From assembly GCA_965153455.1 (NCBI GenBank), contig OZ234497.1, forward strand, positions 14,866,302 through 14,930,301: a stretch of 64,000 nucleotides of DNA, given 5' to 3'. The position numbers and the translations under genes were made by a program. Below the pieces are notes generated by a model. The model made no database searches, was not told where the DNA came from, and saw only the letters and a program-made list of their open reading frames with translations. This document shows, piece by piece, positions 47,896-59,866 of the stretch (the stretch's first letter is position 1; each line of letters starts with the position of its first letter). This stretch comes from Sphagnum compactum (taxonomy: Eukaryota; Bryophyta; Sphagnopsida; Sphagnales).

Positions 47896-50100
47896 TTAAT
47901 GTGTTTATGTGGGAACCATGCTTTTGTTTATATAGATATATCCATTAAATTGAAGTTCATAATGGAAACACTTTTATTAAATCTTGCTGATTCACCATTT
48001 GAACATGTATTGCATTCACATGGCCTTCATTTAGTTTCAACATACAAATATGAAATAAGCAATTGTCTTTTTGATCTATATCTTATTTATTGAATAATCA
48101 TTTATCATTAAAATATAATACAAATAATCTATATTTAAATCGAAGTATTAAAACTTATCATTTTATATAATATAATTTATAATATACACTTATGAACTAA
48201 ACATGTATCAATATACTAGTTAGATAGATACAATTTAATATGATATAATTTAATAAAATAAATTTTATAATTTATAATTTTATAATCTACATTTAAATCA
48301 ATTTTTATTTATTGTAATATAAATATTACTAAAAAAATAGAAATCTTATTTAATGCTTACAATTTTTTTTGAAAAACAACACAAATGTTTTTATCAAAGA
48401 TATTTTGTTTAATTCATTCACTTCAATTTCCCTTACCAAAGTTTTAGAAAATCCCCAAAACAAAATGGAACACTGATTCCATCTAATTGTTGAACCTAAT
48501 GTAACACACAAAATAAATTTATTCACATGTCTCCAAATATTAAAAGAATCAAATCACAAATTTTGAATCACATAAAAAAATTTAAAAATTTAAATCATAT
48601 ATATATATATATATATTCACAAAAATCTTTCATAAATGACAAAGTTCAATAATCATATGTTCAATGAATTTTTAATTTTAAAAAAAAAACCAATTCCAAC
48701 ACAACTTCTTGTGGAATGTGATGTTTAATTGAATAAAATAGAGCATAATTTTAATATAAGACAAATACACATAATCCAATGTACATTGACATTTATAATT
48801 AAAAAATCCAAGATGTTACCACAATTCCATGTTTTAGTTGTGAAAGGTTATGTTTTCCAAAATAACTTAAATGTTTTTCAAATCAATTATTATGACAACT
48901 TTTTATATATACTTTCAAGTTCAAATAAAACCTAGTTCAACATCATACATATGTACAAGTTGATTACATAATATTAATGAAAATAAACCACCTTTATATC
49001 AAGTATCAAATAAAATTTGATTCCATTAGTCCAAAAGTTAACACAATTTTAAAAAATCTTATTTCACCATTTTATTTTTTGTTCAAATTAAAAAACTACA
49101 AAGATATAAGCAATATAAGATGCATGGTGGTGTTATTAATGTCCCTACAAATTTGGATCAAACTCAATCAATACTACCATGTTTATCACATGATGGTGCA
49201 ACAATGTGTGTTCTTTAAACAACATCTTAAATACAAATCGCCTTATGTGTCAGGAAATTTTCGTTCAAATATGGTGATGGTCATTTATGATATTAATTAA
49301 AACACATTATACAAATATTTGAATGTTACCATTCATCATCAATGACAAGATTGTTTGCTTTGCATATGAATTCAGAATTTCAAATTACTATTTAGAATAA
49401 TACATCATTTGAAAACTTTGATTTTGATAATGAAAAAATACATTATACACCAATAGATTCAATGATAGATAATTTTTAGATGCTCCAAAAAAATAGATTA
49501 TGAAAATATTATATATTCTATTGCCCCAAGTCAAAACTTTCACCCTTTAGGTTTATTTAAAGATAAACATTCAAAGGAGTTAAATTTTCTAATGTTGTTT
49601 TATGGGCAACTTCCACAAATTTTTGAAGGTTTTTCATATCAACAAATATCTTAATAAGAATTATTTCATAATCTAGGGATTTTTCAACAAATATTTCTAA
49701 ACTTTTTTTAATGTTGCTAAAATTTCCATCCAAAAAGTCATAAGTTCTGGTTGGGTGTGAATACGAAAACAAAACTTACGTGACACAACTTTAAAAGCTT
49801 ATCAAATATGAAATAAACCAAATTTAAATAATATTTTCAAATCATACTTAAATTATCATGAGTTGTAAAGTTTGCATAATTCATCTAATTATTTTGAAAT
49901 GTTACAAAAAATGTAGTTACAATGATTTGACAATTTGGTATTCCAACATTCTTTATCATTTTTTCAGCATTCATATCAATGCTGAAAAATTATGGGATCC
50001 TTTCATTAAAATTTTACACACATTACATGTTCCAAAATTAAATATTCCAAATAAAATATAAAACCTTCAATTTGTTCATATAGCACAATTGATACAAATT

Positions 50101-50460
50101 GACCCTGTCACATGTGCAAAATATTATGATCATAAAACATCTTGTTTTTGCAAACTTATCACAAAAGATCATTATCTTTTTTGGTATATTTTTGATTTTT
50201 TTTGTTGCTAAATTCCAAAATTGTGGGAGCAAACATGACCATGGACTTTTATGAATAAAAAATCCACTTATATATGGAGTGCACACAAATTAAAAAATTG
50301 AATGGTTTGAAGACATGTTTATTGTTTGTGATGTATCATTATTACCAAAACCATTGCAAAATGCACAACAACATCAACACACATATACATGTAAAAAAAA
50401 AACCCATATGTTGTTTGTAAATTTCATTACCCATTACCTCCTATGAGTGGAAAAAAAATG
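50101..50460 (+). pseudogene. Helitron Rep (HUH-type) domain remnant
   Basis: Translation from 50,101 reads DPVTCAKYYDHK, CFCKLITKDHYLFW, then after a frame change FQNCGSKHDHGLL, IKNPLIYGVHTN, CDVSLLPKPLQNAQQHQHT and TCKKK. This is the Helitron replication-initiator order: DPVTCAxYY, LFGxxxDYF-like, the two-His metal motif (HDH at 50,234-50,242), then a Cys/His segment. At least two stops fall between these blocks, where TGG and GAA-type codons would be expected. Confidence 0.82.
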
Positions 50461-51899
50461 TTAAACCTCTTAAAATAAATGAGAATTTATCCATTTTCAC
50501 AACAATATTTCCATCCACAAGCAAACAAAATATTTCAATCTATGAAAGATTTTTTAAAAAATGATGATATATCATTTTTTAAATATTTAAAATTTTCAAA
50601 CTTTGATAAAAATACATCTATATATTAAGTTTTAAAAGTAAATTAACAAAATCGCACATTTTTAAAAAACAAACTCGTAAAAACATTTAAAAAAAAGCAT
50701 TTAGTACATGTGTTATTCATTTGTGGTTTGCAAATATATATATTCAATTTATCTTAGACCCATATGTAGCTACAACATATTGCATTTCATATATGACAAA
50801 AAATAGATAAATCAATAACATCAGACTACATTTTATCATAAAAAAATGCATCGTAAATAATATAGATACAAATATATGAATTCAAAAGTTAAGTAATGAT
50901 TGTTTTAATGCCCAACAAATGGTTGTTCAACTTGTTGCTTACCTTGTGTTTTTTTTTTCCATAATATCATTCATTTCGAACATTTCAATTCATAAATATT
51001 TATCCTTTCGAAAAAAATGCTTTTGTGTTAAAATCACAAGTTGCATTAAATGAATTAGAACCAAATTCAATTGAGATAATGTGTTCATCAATCATAAACA
51101 AATATATTAATTACCTAGTCAATATGAATTTTTTCATTAGTATAGTTTTATTTTTTTTATAACATTAAAAGAAAATTTCAAAATATCACAAACCCAAAAT
51201 TATTAGGTTTGTAAATTACAATAAATATAAAGATATTGAATTGGTCGAGAGAACAAGTTTTGTTGTATGTACCATTTTAAAATTTAGAAAATTCAGAACT
51301 TGGAGCTAATGTAACCTGACATGATGCATATTGTCAACATGATCATGAAATTTCTAAGATTGATCTATTTTCAACTACCAAATGCATCCAAATCCAAAAA
51401 AAAATGGATGATTCAATAGATTCAAAATTAAAACCAATAAATTCAACTAACATTTGGACTAACACTATAGATAATGAAGTAAAGGATCCACATCCTACAA
51501 TTATTATAACAAACATAATCAATATTGAACAATATGATTTACGATCTCACTTGTGAAAATGCTTGAAAAAAATAAAGTCCATATTTAGCTCAATTTTAAA
51601 TTGTTTTAGGCTGATTTTTTTGAGAAGCATAAAACAAAGACCTCTAAAAGGGCTTGGATTTTTTAAATAAAAATAACATCAAAATAATATCAATATTGGC
51701 CATCAATCATTGGAATTAAAAAAAAGGTCAAAAATCACAATTTTTAAAAGATGAAAATTTCACAAAATCATCATATTCAATGATTATGGAATAATTTGAA
51801 TATTGTAGTTTACTTAAACAATTAAATGAAAAACAAAGATTAATCTTTGATGATGTTATTCATTTAGAGAATAATTGTACCTTGATACACCAATATGTT

Positions 51900-52358
51900 T
51901 AGTTTTGACAAGGGGTTTGGAACTGGTAAAACTTTTACATTAAAATTCATTATTCAAGAATTATATTACAATTATACAATAAATACATGTCTTCTAACTT
52001 AACAAAAATCAAAACTTTACTTATGACATCAATAGGTAAAATTGCTTTCAATATTGATGGTTTAACAATACATTCAACATTGAACATAACTGTCCAACAA
52101 TCCTTATCTAATTTATCAAACTTATCATCAAATTTATTAAATAGGCTTACATGTCGATATGAACAATTACAAATTGTTGTGATATATGAAATATCATTTT
52201 TTGGTGTTAGAATGTTTAATGTTATAAATAATAGACTAAAGTCCATAAAACACATTCAAAATAAACTTTTTGGTGGTGTTGATTTTATCATGATATGTGA
52301 TTTTTATCAAGCACCCCTTGTGAAAAGAGAGTTGGACCTTTCAAAATATCAAAGATAA
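51900..52358 (+). pseudogene. Helitron PIF1-like helicase remnant
   Basis: A Walker A motif GFGTGKT (about 51,913-51,933) is followed after a frame break by a 123-codon frame at 51,987-52,358 containing SIGKIAFNIDGLTIHSTLNI (family form GKAAxNIxGxTIHS), YEQLQIVVIYEIS (the DEIS Walker B with Asp changed to Tyr), FNVINNRLKSI and FGGVDFIMICDFYQ (family FGGxxxIxxGDxxQ). The order and spacing match PIF1/RRM3-type helicases of Helitrons. The altered Walker B alone would abolish activity. Confidence 0.85.
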
Positions 52359-53269
52359 TGTTAATGCACTAGCACCAAAATTTTGGCAAACATATGTCCA
52401 ATCTTATGAATTAAATAAAATTATGCAAAAGTCTAATATGGTCTTTATACAAACTTTGAACAAATTTTGTATCCCAATAGAAAATACAAAATATATTTAA
52501 GTTATAAATCCAATTTGTAATCGACAACCACCCAAATTTATTTATTATTCTATATTTATTATATATAAATAAACTTGTGCAAATCATGTGGTCAGTAACA
52601 CATTAAGTCTCACATCTATTTTCAAAGCAATGGACATCGACCATCAATCATGTTCACCATCTTACAAACTCTCAAATGATCAAAAAAAAAACTATAGGAT
52701 TGCATTCTATAATTCATATATAAAAAAATATGGTGGTTGAATTATGTGTTAATAAATATGCAACATATGATGGTCTTGTGAATGGAGCTGATGACATTTT
52801 TAAAACATCAACAACATATTTGTAAAAAATCGTTATATGGATAATGTTTCAAATTTTTAAAATCGGAACACTAATAAGAGAAAAAATAGTCATTATTATG
52901 ACAACAACATTGAATCAATTGAACCTATCATCAAAGATATAAGAGTTTGTAAATCTCAATCATTTATCATAACAAGGATTCAATTTCCAATTTAATTTGT
53001 AACATGTAAAACCATCCATTGTTTTTAAGATTTATCACTAGATGAATTGGTTTTTAATGTCACTAATGTTAAAAACATGAATTAACATATACAACATTAT
53101 CCCGTATTTGAACAAAAGAAAAACTATTTTTGTTAGCTCCTTTCCAACATGAAATTTTTTATGTGAATCCAAGAGTACATATAAAAATGAATAGATTGAA
53201 AACAATTACAACTCATATACCATTAGTTCTTCAATTAAAAAAAGTTACGTAATTCTCATGTAATTATAT

Positions 53270-53935
53270 AAGCCTTGAATACAATTTCTTTACGCCAACA
53301 TTATGACGACATTAATCATGATCATAACCTTCAAATGTTTCATATCTTATGTTTTCTAAAAACAAGAATACACCATGCATCAACAAATGTGCACAAATTT
53401 ATGAATTTATCAAAATATTCATATATTTCAATCCATGATGGTCATGAGTTAATGATGATGTATGACATACACATGCACTTAGATTCTTTCAATACGATAA
53501 CTAATGATGGTTAGAATATATAAGAACACTTTAAATATTAATACACAAAAATCCATACATATCATATGTGTGTATAAAGCTCATTCATGTTCAGTTTTTA
53601 TATTCATAAACAATCTTCAGATTATAATTCAACATTTTCCCAAACATTGTCCAATCATCATTATGGGAGAATTTAATGTTGACATTCTAAAAGACAATAA
53701 CCAAACAAAAAAAACAAAAACAATCATATTTCATGGATAAATTCCAATTAAAATCACAATTTAATGAAAACATCACAAAAAATTGGATTTCAATTAAACC
53801 ATATATGGGCAAATGTCCCTAAAAATGAGTGCAAATTTAGTGTAATAGAAACATATTGGTTAGATTTTCACAAATTGATTCATATTACATTCAAATTATC
53901 AAACCCACTTCCAATGTATAACAAATGACCATTAA
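53270..53935 (+). pseudogene. Helitron-associated endonuclease (EEP) domain remnant
   Basis: Frames at 53,275-53,740 and on to 53,935 contain HNLQMFHILCFLKTRIHH (early EEP segment, ETH-like site altered), YSYISIHDGHELMMMYDIHM, IICVYKAHSCS, HCPIIIMGEFNVDIL (the GDFN motif with Asp changed to Glu) and LNHIWANVP (the LDHIW motif with Asp changed to Asn), ending in a YNK-stop. The order matches exonuclease-endonuclease-phosphatase domains carried at the C-terminus of Helentron transposons. The fold could also come from a LINE, but its position downstream of the helicase on the same strand favours the Helitron. Confidence 0.75.
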
Positions 53936-53940
53936 TGTCT

Positions 53941-55183
53941 TCATCTATTTAAAGTGTAATGTTTGTGATTATATGCATGTAAATGTTGCATTTTCCACCT
54001 GATTAATTACTCCTAAAATGTTGGCACCTTGTGGCTTGAATTTGTATTTTTACATTGTTTTTCATGGATTGTGTGCAAAAAATCATAAATATCAATAACA
54101 AGACAAACAAAAATTTGGACAATTTTTTTATCCTCACATATACCCATCAAACACCATAACAAAACACCTTTCATTGAAAACCTAAACCCAAAATGTGACA
54201 AAAACAAATATAAAAATTGTTAAATTTTCAAACTTAAAAATGAAAAAATGAGATTAAGAATTTTTTTTTCCATTTAAATTATATCCATTTGATATTGATG
54301 TTTGTCCAAACATCGAAATACCTCATGCACATTGCTAAAAATTGTTTACATTATCCAAATTTTTCTTAAAAAAATGATTATTTAAAACTTTATATTCATT
54401 TGTATGGTTAAAGGAAAGACAATGGAACTATGGTTTCGATTTCTAAATATTCATTATGAATTCTAAGAAAGTTAGAAAATTTTATTTCTTAGTACAAATG
54501 TGCAATTTTTTTTTTCCATGATCTTTCATAAAGCCAACACACTTTCATCCAATATAACTTGAGTTCATAATAGAACATGAAATGTGATACCTTGTTTTCA
54601 AGACAGAGCCTCTTGTGGCGGAGCCACATGTTAAATAACTTGGTTACATTATCATCCGAATTGATAGCCAAACCCTTGCTACCGACTTATACCCGTCAAG
54701 CCCCAATTGTGGAAAAATCACTTTAGGTGGTTTTTTAAAATTTTAAAATACAATTGACCAGACCCGGCCAGTTCTTTAAAATCTTTTTCTTTAAAAACCC
54801 GTACTACTCGACTATTATAAAAAAATCAAATACCCACCCCCACACTGGTGTGATACCCACCAAATACCCACTACTGTGTGAACGCTGCATCAGCTGTGGG
54901 TGTAGCCCTCTGGTCGAGCTGTCAAGACACGTCAGTATCCATCTCCTCCACCTGTGCAAGAAAGGTATGTCAGCGATGTGTAGTGTGAATAGGGAAAGTA
55001 GTGTGAGGCCAAAGGACGAGGAGAAGCTGGTCCAGCGGAGAGAAGGCGAAGAAGACGAGAACGGCGCACAACGGCAACAACACCGGCGGCCTAGCGGTAA
55101 TCGAGCAGCCTCGCAGCCATCTTCCCGTCTTCTTCAAATCCGCCGTCGAGGAGCCTGGAAGCAGTGCGCAACAGACGGGCAAA
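53941..55183 (+). promoter_or_regulatory. Spacer, then promoter/leader of the U2B''/U1A gene
   Basis: AT-rich DNA of likely transposon origin gives way at about 54,750 to GC-richer, purine-rich sequence typical of a plant leader. The last 300 bases before the ATG at 55,184 form the probable 5' untranslated region. No clear TATA element was fixed. Overlapping frames on both strands here have no recognisable content. Confidence 0.45.
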
Positions 55184-57589
55184 ATGATGCAAGCAGATAC
55201 GCCACCAAACCAGACCATCTACATCAACAATCTCAATGAGAAAGTCAAGAAAGAAGGTGCTTCTCATCATTCCTCCACTCTTCTTTTGCCCCGTTTCTTT
55301 CCGACCCGCCTCCTTCTCCCATCTAATTTTTCGCTCCGTGCAAAGCAATGGGTGGGTGTTGTCTTGTTACATGCGTTCTTCTTCAGGATTTGTTTGTTCT
55401 TTCATTCTTAGCCCTAAACCCTAGTTTTTTTGTTCTCCACTCTTCTTCTTCCCCCCCCGTTGTTTTCGACCGCCTCCTTACCCCATCTAATTTTTTGCTC
55501 CGTGCAAAGCAATGGGTGCGTGTTTGTTGTCTTGTTATCTGCTTTCTTCTTCAGGATCTGTTTGTTCTTTCATTCTCAGCCCTAAACCCTAGTTTCCGGG
55601 CTGGAGTGTTCTTTGCCAGGAAATGTGCAGTTTGTTAGGTTAGCAGGGTTTAGGAGATATGCTGCTGTCTGTTGGCATGGCATCATCCCACTGAGAACAT
55701 GCTTCAGTCTCTTTGCAATGTGGGAGAGGTCACTGGTTCTTTTAAGGAGTGATTCTGCTTGGGTTATAGTAGTGTATCGGTTGAGAAAACAGGGGGGGAT
55801 ATTCCAATGGGAAAAAAATTGCAGGGGAGTTCTGCAAACCTCAAGTAACCTGTTTGTATCACCAGCAGCCTAGGCATGCATAGAAAGCTTCAACTTTCTG
55901 GAAGGATGAGATGATGACTCTAATGGTCAGGGGGTTAGTTTTAAAGACAGAACTGATTGTTATTGAATTTTTTTGTTATGGGAATAGAGCATGGTCAGAG
56001 GGCTGGAAGGTTTTAGGGTTTATCTGAAATTTTCTGAAAGCTGAGAGACTTGCAGATTGGATGTGACAGTTGAAGAGTTTTGAGAGTCACAGATGTGTCA
56101 CGACCAAAGAGAGGAAAGGCTGTTTTGTTTCCACAAACAATAGAAATGTCACAGTCAGAATGTTTTTTGACAAGAGGACCATCAAAGACACTTGCTGAAA
56201 AATGTATTGGATGGGATATTTGTTGTCTGCAGAGCTCAAAAAATCACTGTATGCAGTGTTTTCTCAGTTTGGTAAGATTTTGGACATTGTAGCCTGCAAG
56301 ACACTGAAGCTTCGGGGGCAGGCTTGGGTGGTATTTGATGATGTCACTGCAGCTACAAATGCACTTCGTCAAATGCAGGGTTTTCCTTTCTATGATAAAC
56401 CCATGGTTAGTACTTCTGTCCTACTCCCTTTTATTTTAGAGTCTGCTCTGTATTCTTGACATTGTGTTTGCTATTGGGCAGTTTCTGTTTAACCAGAGGT
56501 CCCTAGTCTCTGTTGAAGACCAGGGTTTAATCAGATATGGTCATTTGACATTGTAGATTGTTTGAAATTTATTGCAGAAAATACAATATGCCAAGACAAT
56601 ATCGGATGCAATAACCAAGGCAGATGGGACTTACATTCCTAAAGAGAAGCGGAAAAAGCAAGAGGAGAAGGGTAAGGAACTTCACAGACCCAGATACAAT
56701 TCACCCACATCTTCAATGACAGGCTGTATTATCAACCCCACCTTTTTCTCTGCAAATGCCATCACACACTGTTTCATTCTTATCTGTCTGGGTTCATGGA
56801 CTTGTGCTGTGCAATATGATACTTCATTACACATTTGCAAGCATTGGTGGTGACAATTGAATGTGTCTTTTTGCAGCTGAGAGGAAGCGACGGGAGCAAC
56901 AAGCAGAGATTGCTGCAGCACCTGCAGCTACTTCCTATCCACCACCATATGGTGTACCTCTTCCTGTGAGTACTCTTCCTTGTGTGGCACTCCTTAATGA
57001 TGATACCATCCCTTCAACCCTAACATGTAATTCATAGGTTCTCCTTTCTTACAATATGTACATGGGCAAGCTAAACCATGTACCTGTGGAGTCACAAATT
57101 CTTTGTTGCTCCCTGGAGCAGACCCAATTTGAGAGCCTCTTCCTTCCACCTTATATGCTGCCTTCTCAAAGGGTCATTATTTGTTCTGTCCATGTGTCAG
57201 CTGATAATTTGTGCTTCCCAGATCTTCTTTGCTCAAATAGATATCATGTCAAGAAATGTAGAGTGTGCATCATCAAGTTAAAGGCTGTAATGACCATGCA
57301 GGCTCAGCAGCAGTACCAGGTACCTAGACCTATGGTACCAGAGGTGCCTGCCCCACCCAACAGCCTTCTGTTTGTGCAAAACCTGCCACATGAAGCTGCA
57401 AGCTTGGCAATCCAGATGCTCTTCCAGCAGTTCCCAGGCTTCAAGGAGGTTCGCATGATTGAGGCAAAACCTGGAATTGCATTTGTTGAGTTTGGGGATG
57501 AAATGCAAGCATCAGTTGCCCTTTCAGCTCTTCAAAATTTCAAGATCACACCCAGCCATCCAATGATTGTTTCATATGCAAAGAAGTAG
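55184..57589 (+). CDS. U2B''/U1A-family spliceosomal snRNP protein
   Basis: Five GT-AG exons, 55,184-55,256, 56,233-56,405, 56,578-56,671, 56,877-56,965 and 57,302-57,589, join in frame to 238 residues, close to the usual 230-250. The first RRM has RNP2 IYINNL and RNP1 RGQAWVVF, plus the family hallmarks [20 protein letters not shown] and [12 protein letters not shown] short basic linker ([10 protein letters not shown], then AERKRREQQ, then a Pro/Tyr-rich patch) leads to the second RRM with [32 protein letters not shown] and a C-terminal SYAKK. These proteins bind stem-loops of U1 or U2 snRNA in the nucleus. The ADTPPNQ start and KLRGQAWV segment favour U2B'' over U1A, but the two are close. 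Two adjacent ATGs exist at 55,184 and 55,187; the first is used here. Confidence 0.93.
55273..55597 (+). repeat. 162-bp tandem duplication in intron 1 of U2B''/U1A
   Basis: Copies at 55,273-55,430 and 55,435-55,597 share CTCCACTCTTCTT, CATCTAATTTTT-GCTCCGTGCAAAGCAATGGGTG, TTCTTCTTCAGGAT-TGTTTGTTCTTTCATTCT and AGCCCTAAACCCTAGTTT. Each copy ends in AAACCCTAG, a telo-box-like motif common near starts of plant housekeeping genes. Each also contains a CTTCAG that could act as an acceptor. Confidence 0.9.
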
Positions 57590-58510
57590 ATTCATCTCTG
57601 AGCAACGTGAGACAGCAGCCAACTTCTCTATGGTTCATGTAGCATCATGAGTTCAGATCTACTATGCTTGGGGGCAGGTTTAGAGTCCCAGTTTAGTTCA
57701 GTAAGAGTGCTCCAGCAACAGAAGGAAATCTGTAATCAATGCTGGATCAAGCAGGAAGTTGGTTGATGGCAGGACAGGGCCTAGAAGCAATTTAATAGCT
57801 TAGTTCTTGTCTTTCAGGTTTTTCATTTTTGTATGGTCAGACACCAGTATGAAAAGAGTTAGGCAGAACCCAACAGTATCAATCAATTCACAAGGAGAGG
57901 TAAGGGTACAGCAACATATGGCTACCGGGCAAAGTTCTTTTGTGCAATGCCTGCTTCTATCACACCCTTTTGTTCTTTGCCAGAACTTTTTCCCAGAACT
58001 AATGCCAAGATTGTTGTGTTGACAATGTGCAATGTATGGAGTTGTTTTAATTGGCAGATAGGGTTCATCCATTGATAGTCCTGAATGCAGGATGCGCCCT
58101 TATTTAGATTGGAAAATTTGGATGATGGTGGGTTCTTTGAAATCTTACATGCTGTAAGGGTATGAGACATATATACTAATAATTTTCATCAGGTTTGGTT
58201 CTTGTATCCCTTTTGAAGGTCAGTGTAGGGTAAAACCCTGAAACTATTATTTGAAGAGGCCACACTGACAAAGGACAAGGATGGAGACCTTGATAGATAA
58301 GTTTGAACTTAGAACCATTGTCATTGAAATCCTTTAGCTCCTTGTAATGATTTCATGCATGTTTATACAGTTTCAACAAACAAAGTTCATAAGGCCTATT
58401 ATCATCATCAGTGCTTTTAGGCAATGAATTTCCAAATCATTTTACAAAAGATTCATGTGTCCTCTATTTTATGTATCATGTTCACAACTGAACTTTGGTA
58501 AGTTACCTTT

Positions 58511-58780
58511 CATCTTGCCCTCCTTGCAAACACAACTCTCTTCTTCCCTTCCTGTCTTCATCCCTTGTCATGATGTACAACTAACAAAAAGCTGAATGAC
58601 AAAAGCTTTTTAAGTCCCTTCATTGCCATATGCAACCTCTGCGTCACCACTCAACTTGCCCTTCTTGCAAATACAACTCTCTTCTTCCCTTCCTCTCTTT
58701 GTCTCTAGTTGTGATGTACAACTAGCATAAAGATGAGTGGCTAAGCTTTTTAGGTCCTTTCATTGCCACATGAGACCTGT
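58511..58780 (+). repeat. 141-bp tandem duplication
   Basis: Copies begin at 58,511 and 58,652 and share CTTGCCCT-CTTGCAAA-ACAACTCTCTTCTTCCCTTC, TGATGTACAACTA, and AGCTTTTTA-GTCC-TTCATTGCCA. Differences are scattered substitutions and small indels. Confidence 0.85.
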
Positions 58781-59024
58781 AGGTTTTTGCTTGTGTCCTT
58801 TCTAATATATCTTGATGTTTAGTCTCAGTATTAAAAACTCATAGAAGTTTACATCACATTGCAAAATCCCAAGGAAAATAAAGTGAGGCCAACTAAAGGA
58901 CAAATTAAGGACATTATTAACTTACATTTCAAAGCATGTGAACATGGCAATTGGTCTACGAATAACGTTTATGAACATAAAGCGAAACTCCACCCACAAC
59001 AACCTCGCACCCCCAAATAAGAGA

Positions 59025-59400
59025 GAGGGACTCTGGAGTTGCTCAAGATTGAAGAACATACTTGGGTTTGTGTAGAAAATTTGAATCTAGGCTTCAAAGT
59101 CATTCAAATTTGAAGACTCGTCTTTGTGTTTTGGATAAACTTTTTAGCAGTGCTCCAAATTTGCTAAAACTTGAAGAAGATTCATTCTGGAGTTTGTCGA
59201 GAAACTTTCAACCATGGCTCTAGAGTTGTTCAAACCAAAGAAAACTTATTCTAGGGTTTGGAAAGAAATTTTTAACTAGGGTCTCTATAGTGACAGTGAA
59301 AGATTCACTCTTGGGCTTTGCAGAGATTTTAATAAAAAAATTTGGTTTCAAAGTATCTCAAAATGGAAGATAAGTTATGCCAGGGATTGTGGAAAGTTGT
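59025..59400 (+). repeat. Degenerate ~70-bp tandem repeat
   Basis: About five weak units contain TTGAAGAA-ATTC, T-T-GGGTTTG-GAGAAA-TTT and GGCTCTAGAGTTGTTCAAA-like blocks. The units are diverged enough that unit borders are uncertain. Confidence 0.55.
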
Positions 59401-59866
59401 GGTGAAGTTCAGTTGAAGGAAATAGGTTCACAGGTTGACAGGCGTGTTTCAATTACAAACTCAAACTCTATCCTTTGCAGTCTTGTCTTTTGATCCAGTT
59501 AGTGAAGTTGTCATATTTTGACTTGTCTTCAAGTTAGGAGTTTCTCTACCATCAAAACATGCCAGTCCTTGGATGCCACAAGCTGCATGTGTGGAAGCAT
59601 ATCCTCCCTTAAGCTTTCACATAGATGTCCAAGTAGACGTGGAGTATGAAGAGGCAGTCTGGTCTGGTGACATTCAGTGACATGTTCTGAATGATTCAAT
59701 ATTTGCAAGTGGATAAGACCTCTAACATGCACACCAAAATCACATTCCATGATCACATGGAAAATGTACAGTAACAAGCTCCTCTCCTGGCAGCATATAT
59801 CCATAGCAACAGCACTATCCAGAAAGATTCTTGTTTATGAATATGTGAGGAGTACAAACCTTACAT

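Larger units (their letters stand above)
47900..53940 (+). mobile_element. Decayed Helitron of Helitron2/Helentron type
   Basis: Broken plus-strand frames give, in order, the protein parts of a rolling-circle transposon: Helitron-like N-terminal sequence around 48,730-49,300 (including HLKYKSPYVSGNFRSNMVMV), a Rep domain around 50,101-50,460, a PIF1-like helicase around 51,900-52,360, and an endonuclease/exonuclease/phosphatase (AP-endonuclease-like) domain around 53,270-53,935. The C-terminal endonuclease distinguishes Helitron2/Helentron elements from canonical plant Helitrons, which lack it. The frames are interrupted by many stops and frameshifts, so it is inactive. The exact ends are unknown: I could not see a convincing terminal hairpin, and the left limit is a guess from weak similarity near 47,900. 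Confidence 0.8.
57590..59500. other. U2B''/U1A 3' region and spacer between convergent genes
   Basis: The first several hundred bases are probably the 3' untranslated region of the plus-strand gene. The spacer then holds a 141-bp tandem duplication and a degenerate repeat described separately. No additional gene is recognised. Confidence 0.5.

Noticed and set aside
47900-53940. Endogenous virus or LINE as the source of the helicase/endonuclease block
   Set aside because: The Rep HUH-type segment and PIF1-type helicase in one orientation are specific to Helitrons; no reverse transcriptase or capsid motif was seen.
59529-59804. Additional C-terminal CNGC exon
   Set aside because: The CNGC frame already ends with the expected family C-terminus at 59,867; this frame has no channel motifs and is probably 3' untranslated sequence.
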